Shown one piece after another: positions 29,095 to 31,312 of a DNA stretch of 31,312 nt (positions are counted from its first letter, which is position 1; each line of letters starts with the position of its first letter). Origin of the DNA: Chloroflexia bacterium (GTDB lineage Bacteria > Chloroflexota > Chloroflexia > Thermobaculales > Thermobaculaceae); assembly GCA_013695265.1 (NCBI GenBank), contig JACDAU010000195.1, positions 1 to 31,312 on the forward strand, written 5' to 3'. The position numbers were made by a program, and so were the translations under genes. Under the pieces are notes generated by a model. It was not told the origin of the DNA. It worked only from the letters and a program-made list of their open reading frames with translations, and did no database searches.

Positions 29095-31312
29095 ATGCCA
29101 TTGTTTGAAGGATCATCTTTGCGCGCGCGCGTCCGACTGTCCCAGATTCCTCTGATTCTAAATGGTGACATGCGCGCCGTTCTCGCCCTGCTTGCCGTCG
29201 CCATTCTGATGGAATGGAAGATACTCGTCGGCGGCACCGTGGTCGGGATGGACGCCGCCACCCTCTTTTATCCGGCGTACTCCTTTTTGGGAGAGAGCCT
29301 GAGTTCAGCGCGTGTGCCGGTATGGAACCCGTATCAGGTTTCCGGCACGCCCTTCGCCGCAGACCCACAGTCAGGCTGGATGTACTGGCCCGCGATGCTG
29401 CTGTTCAGTGTCATGCCGCTTGCCGCGGCAGCGAAAAGCTTCATCTTCCTTCACCTGCTTGTTGCGGCACTGGCGGTCTATGCACTGGCGCGGGCACTTA
29501 GGATTTCCGTAGTTGGGGCACTCGTCTCCGCCATAGGGTATGGGTTCGCCACGTTCTTCTACGAACGCAGCATCTGCTGCTTCGAGCACGTGATGGTGGC
29601 ACTGTGGTTGCCCCTGCTGATGCTGACCGTGGAGATGGCACTCCGGCAAACGAACTGGGTGACCAGGAGCCTCTGGTGGTGCGCCGCCGGATTCGCCTTC
29701 AGTCAGATCTTAGCCTCCTGGCTGGGTCAGGGGAGCTATTACGCGTTGCTGGCTGTCGTAGGGTTTGTAATTTACCGCACCCTGATTGCGCCACCGAACG
29801 ATCAGCGCCTGGACGGAGGAGGAGCGCGGCTGCGGACGCTGGCTCTGCATGGGTCCGCCTTGCTAGTGCTCGGCGCTGGGATGGCCGCGGCCGGATTGCT
29901 GCCCCGAATTGAGTATAACGTCCTATCGAACCTGGCAGGCGGATACGCGGACACGCCAGCAGCGATAGCGGGCGGCTGGACCCCAAGGGACTGGGCGAAG
30001 CTGCTGGATCGAAAGAACTGGTATGCGGGCGCCGTGACCCTTGCCCTCGCGATAGTGGCGCCGTTCGCGGCCCGTGGCCGCTACGGCACGCCCTTCTGGT
30101 TCGCCCTGTCGCTGGGTGCGCTCATTCTCGCCGGCCGGGATACCACGCCATTGCACTGGCTGCTGTACCACCTGCTGCCGGGCTTCTCCCGCCTGCATCC
30201 ACACAACCCGGAACGCATCATGCTGTTGTTCTACCTGGGTGCGTCGTTGTGTGCCGGTGCGACGATATCCGCGTTGCGCGAGGCTCCAACGAGAACCACG
30301 CTGCTCGCCCTTATTCCCGCCACGGGAGCGGTCGCTCTCAAACTAGCCGAGGCGCGACTCCCAGAGCCGGGTCCCCGGCTGATTCCCACGGGCAGCTTGA
30401 TTTTCCTTCTGCTCGGAGTCGTGTTCCTGGCGGTTTATCCCCTCCTGCCGCGATATCGGCCACACGTAACCACGCTGATTCTGCTCGTACTCGTTCTCGA
30501 TCTATTCACCGCGGGCAGGACGGCCGTCGATAACGGTCCGGGCCGTTTTCGGACGGTGAACCTCAACACTCACTACGATGCCTCGGGCGCTGCTGTGTTC
30601 CTGCGCAGCCAGGGTGGCAGCGAGCTGTTCCGCTATTTTGGATACGACCCGGAGGTTCGGCTGTACGAGCCCCGAAGTATGGGGTATCCGCCCACAACAT
30701 ACCGCTATCATTGGCGGGATATCGCTCGTGGGACGGTAATGCTGGTACACAACCGCTCCGTCCCACTGGGTCTGCACGATATCCAGGGATACAGACCAGT
30801 GCGCATCAAGCGATACGATGAGTACATGTCCGCGCTCAATGGGCGTGAGCAGGAGTATCGGGAGTCGAACGTTCTGGCTGGTGGTTTGGAGTCGCCGTTG
30901 CTTGATTTGCTCAACGTCCGCTACATCGTCGTACCCCGCGCCACCGTCAACCACCGCAACGACCTGCAACGCCTCACCGAAATTCACCCTACGGTCTACC
31001 GCGACGCCTCCGTCCGGGTGCTTCGCAGGCAACAATCCCTGCCTCGCGCCTGGCTCGTCCACGAGGCACAGCGGGTGAAGCGCGGCGAGGCACTAGCACT
31101 CATCGGCTCCGGCACCGTCGACCCCAGGCGCGTCGCGCTGCTGGAGGACCCACCACCCCCGCTCGCCCTCCCGCCGGACCCCACGTCGGACCGGGTACGC
31201 GTCGACCTGTACGAGCCCGGACGCATCCGCGCGAGCACATCAACCGGTGCAGCGGGTCTGCTCGTGTTTAGTGAGGTGTACTATCCGGCGTGGAAGGCGT
31301 ACGTGGACGACC
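29095..31312 (+). CDS. YfhO-family membrane protein (partial, right edge)
   Basis: The frame is open from the ATG at 29095 to the window end, giving 739 residues of a large membrane protein. It begins with a short cytoplasmic segment and a helix (ALLAVAILMEWKIL), then a first outer loop GMDAATLFYPAYSFL with VPVWNPYQVSGTPFAADPQSG, the hallmark of the YfhO/GT-C-like fold. About twelve helices follow up to residue 490, then a soluble outside domain with LLNVRYIVVPR and, at the edge, VFSEVYYPAWKAYVDD, both typical YfhO blocks. YfhO proteins are linked to glycosylation of lipoteichoic acids in Firmicutes; here the target is unknown. An in-frame stop at 29074-29076 fixes the 5' limit; no ribosome binding site is clear. 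Probably 30-100 residues are missing. Confidence 0.85.
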   Translation, partial: MPLFEGSSLRARVRLSQIPLILNGDMRAVLALLAVAILMEWKILVGGTVVGMDAATLFYPAYSFLGESLSSARVPVWNPYQVSGTPFAADPQSGWMYWPAMLLFSVMPLAAAAKSFIFLHLLVAALAVYALARALRISVVGALVSAIGYGFATFFYERSICCFEHVMVALWLPLLMLTVEMALRQTNWVTRSLWWCAAGFAFSQILASWLGQGSYYALLAVVGFVIYRTLIAPPNDQRLDGGGARLRTLALHGSALLVLGAGMAAAGLLPRIEYNVLSNLAGGYADTPAAIAGGWTPRDWAKLLDRKNWYAGAVTLALAIVAPFAARGRYGTPFWFALSLGALILAGRDTTPLHWLLYHLLPGFSRLHPHNPERIMLLFYLGASLCAGATISALREAPTRTTLLALIPATGAVALKLAEARLPEPGPRLIPTGSLIFLLLGVVFLAVYPLLPRYRPHVTTLILLVLVLDLFTAGRTAVDNGPGRFRTVNLNTHYDASGAAVFLRSQGGSELFRYFGYDPEVRLYEPRSMGYPPTTYRYHWRDIARGTVMLVHNRSVPLGLHDIQGYRPVRIKRYDEYMSALNGREQEYRESNVLAGGLESPLLDLLNVRYIVVPRATVNHRNDLQRLTEIHPTVYRDASVRVLRRQQSLPRAWLVHEAQRVKRGEALALIGSGTVDPRRVALLEDPPPPLALPPDPTSDRVRVDLYEPGRIRASTSTGAAGLLVFSEVYYPAWKAYVDD

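Noticed and set aside
28647..29261. Extension of the epimerase frame to 29261 as a fusion protein
   Set aside because: The GGTGKAG Rossmann motif begins at residue 7 of the 28646 start, which has AAAGGA upstream; the extension lacks any domain and overlaps the YfhO gene start.
1..31312. tRNA, rRNA, CRISPR arrays, transposases and phage genes
   Set aside because: No conserved tRNA arm sequences, no regularly spaced repeats and no transposase or integrase motifs were seen on either strand.

Overview
The window is G+C-rich, densely packed bacterial DNA with many GTG and TTG starts. There are no tRNA or rRNA genes, no CRISPR array and no intact insertion sequence. The gene set (DUF3105 lipoprotein, NiaR/NiaP, RIO kinase, DUF5671-like protein, YfhO, DUF990-type ABC-2 permeases, NifU/IscU-like scaffold) fits Chloroflexota, perhaps Thermomicrobia. 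That placement is an inference from gene content; no marker gene proves it.

Left part (1-8.5 kb): a NifU/IscU-like scaffold gene running off the left edge and a 1-pyrroline-5-carboxylate dehydrogenase, both on the minus strand. Then come a type I methionine aminopeptidase, an alpha/beta hydrolase and a PRC-barrel protein on plus, and a class V aminotransferase on minus. A textbook niacin-salvage operon follows: niaR (3H-domain repressor) overlapping niaP (transporter), behind a 22-bp near-perfect palindrome that covers the -35 box. Endonuclease V converges on it.

Middle (9.2-13.2 kb): the most interesting block is an apparent copper or redox membrane module. It holds a possibly leaderless His-rich membrane protein, a cupredoxin-like protein without the usual Cys and Met ligands, a 528-residue polytopic protein with a five-Cys loop and histidines in its membrane segments, a SCO1/SenC lipoprotein and a DUF3105 lipoprotein. 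A Nudix hydrolase, a monothiol glutaredoxin-like protein and moaA follow.

Centre-right (15.2-22.3 kb): two overlapping ABC-2 permeases with no ATPase beside them, an NTF2-like protein, a 587-residue membrane protein with an apparently triplicated four-helix unit, a PhyH-type dioxygenase divergent from an MFS transporter, and a small GNAT acetyltransferase.

Right (22.3-31.3 kb): a RIO-type kinase preceded by a roughly 320-nt structured leader with a 21-codon reading frame, then two half-size ABC exporters whose motifs complement each other as in asymmetric heterodimers. A repeat-bearing gap, an SDR-type NAD-dependent epimerase (minus) and a large YfhO-family membrane protein follow; the last runs off the right edge. 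Stretches of more than 300 bases without a gene are described individually.
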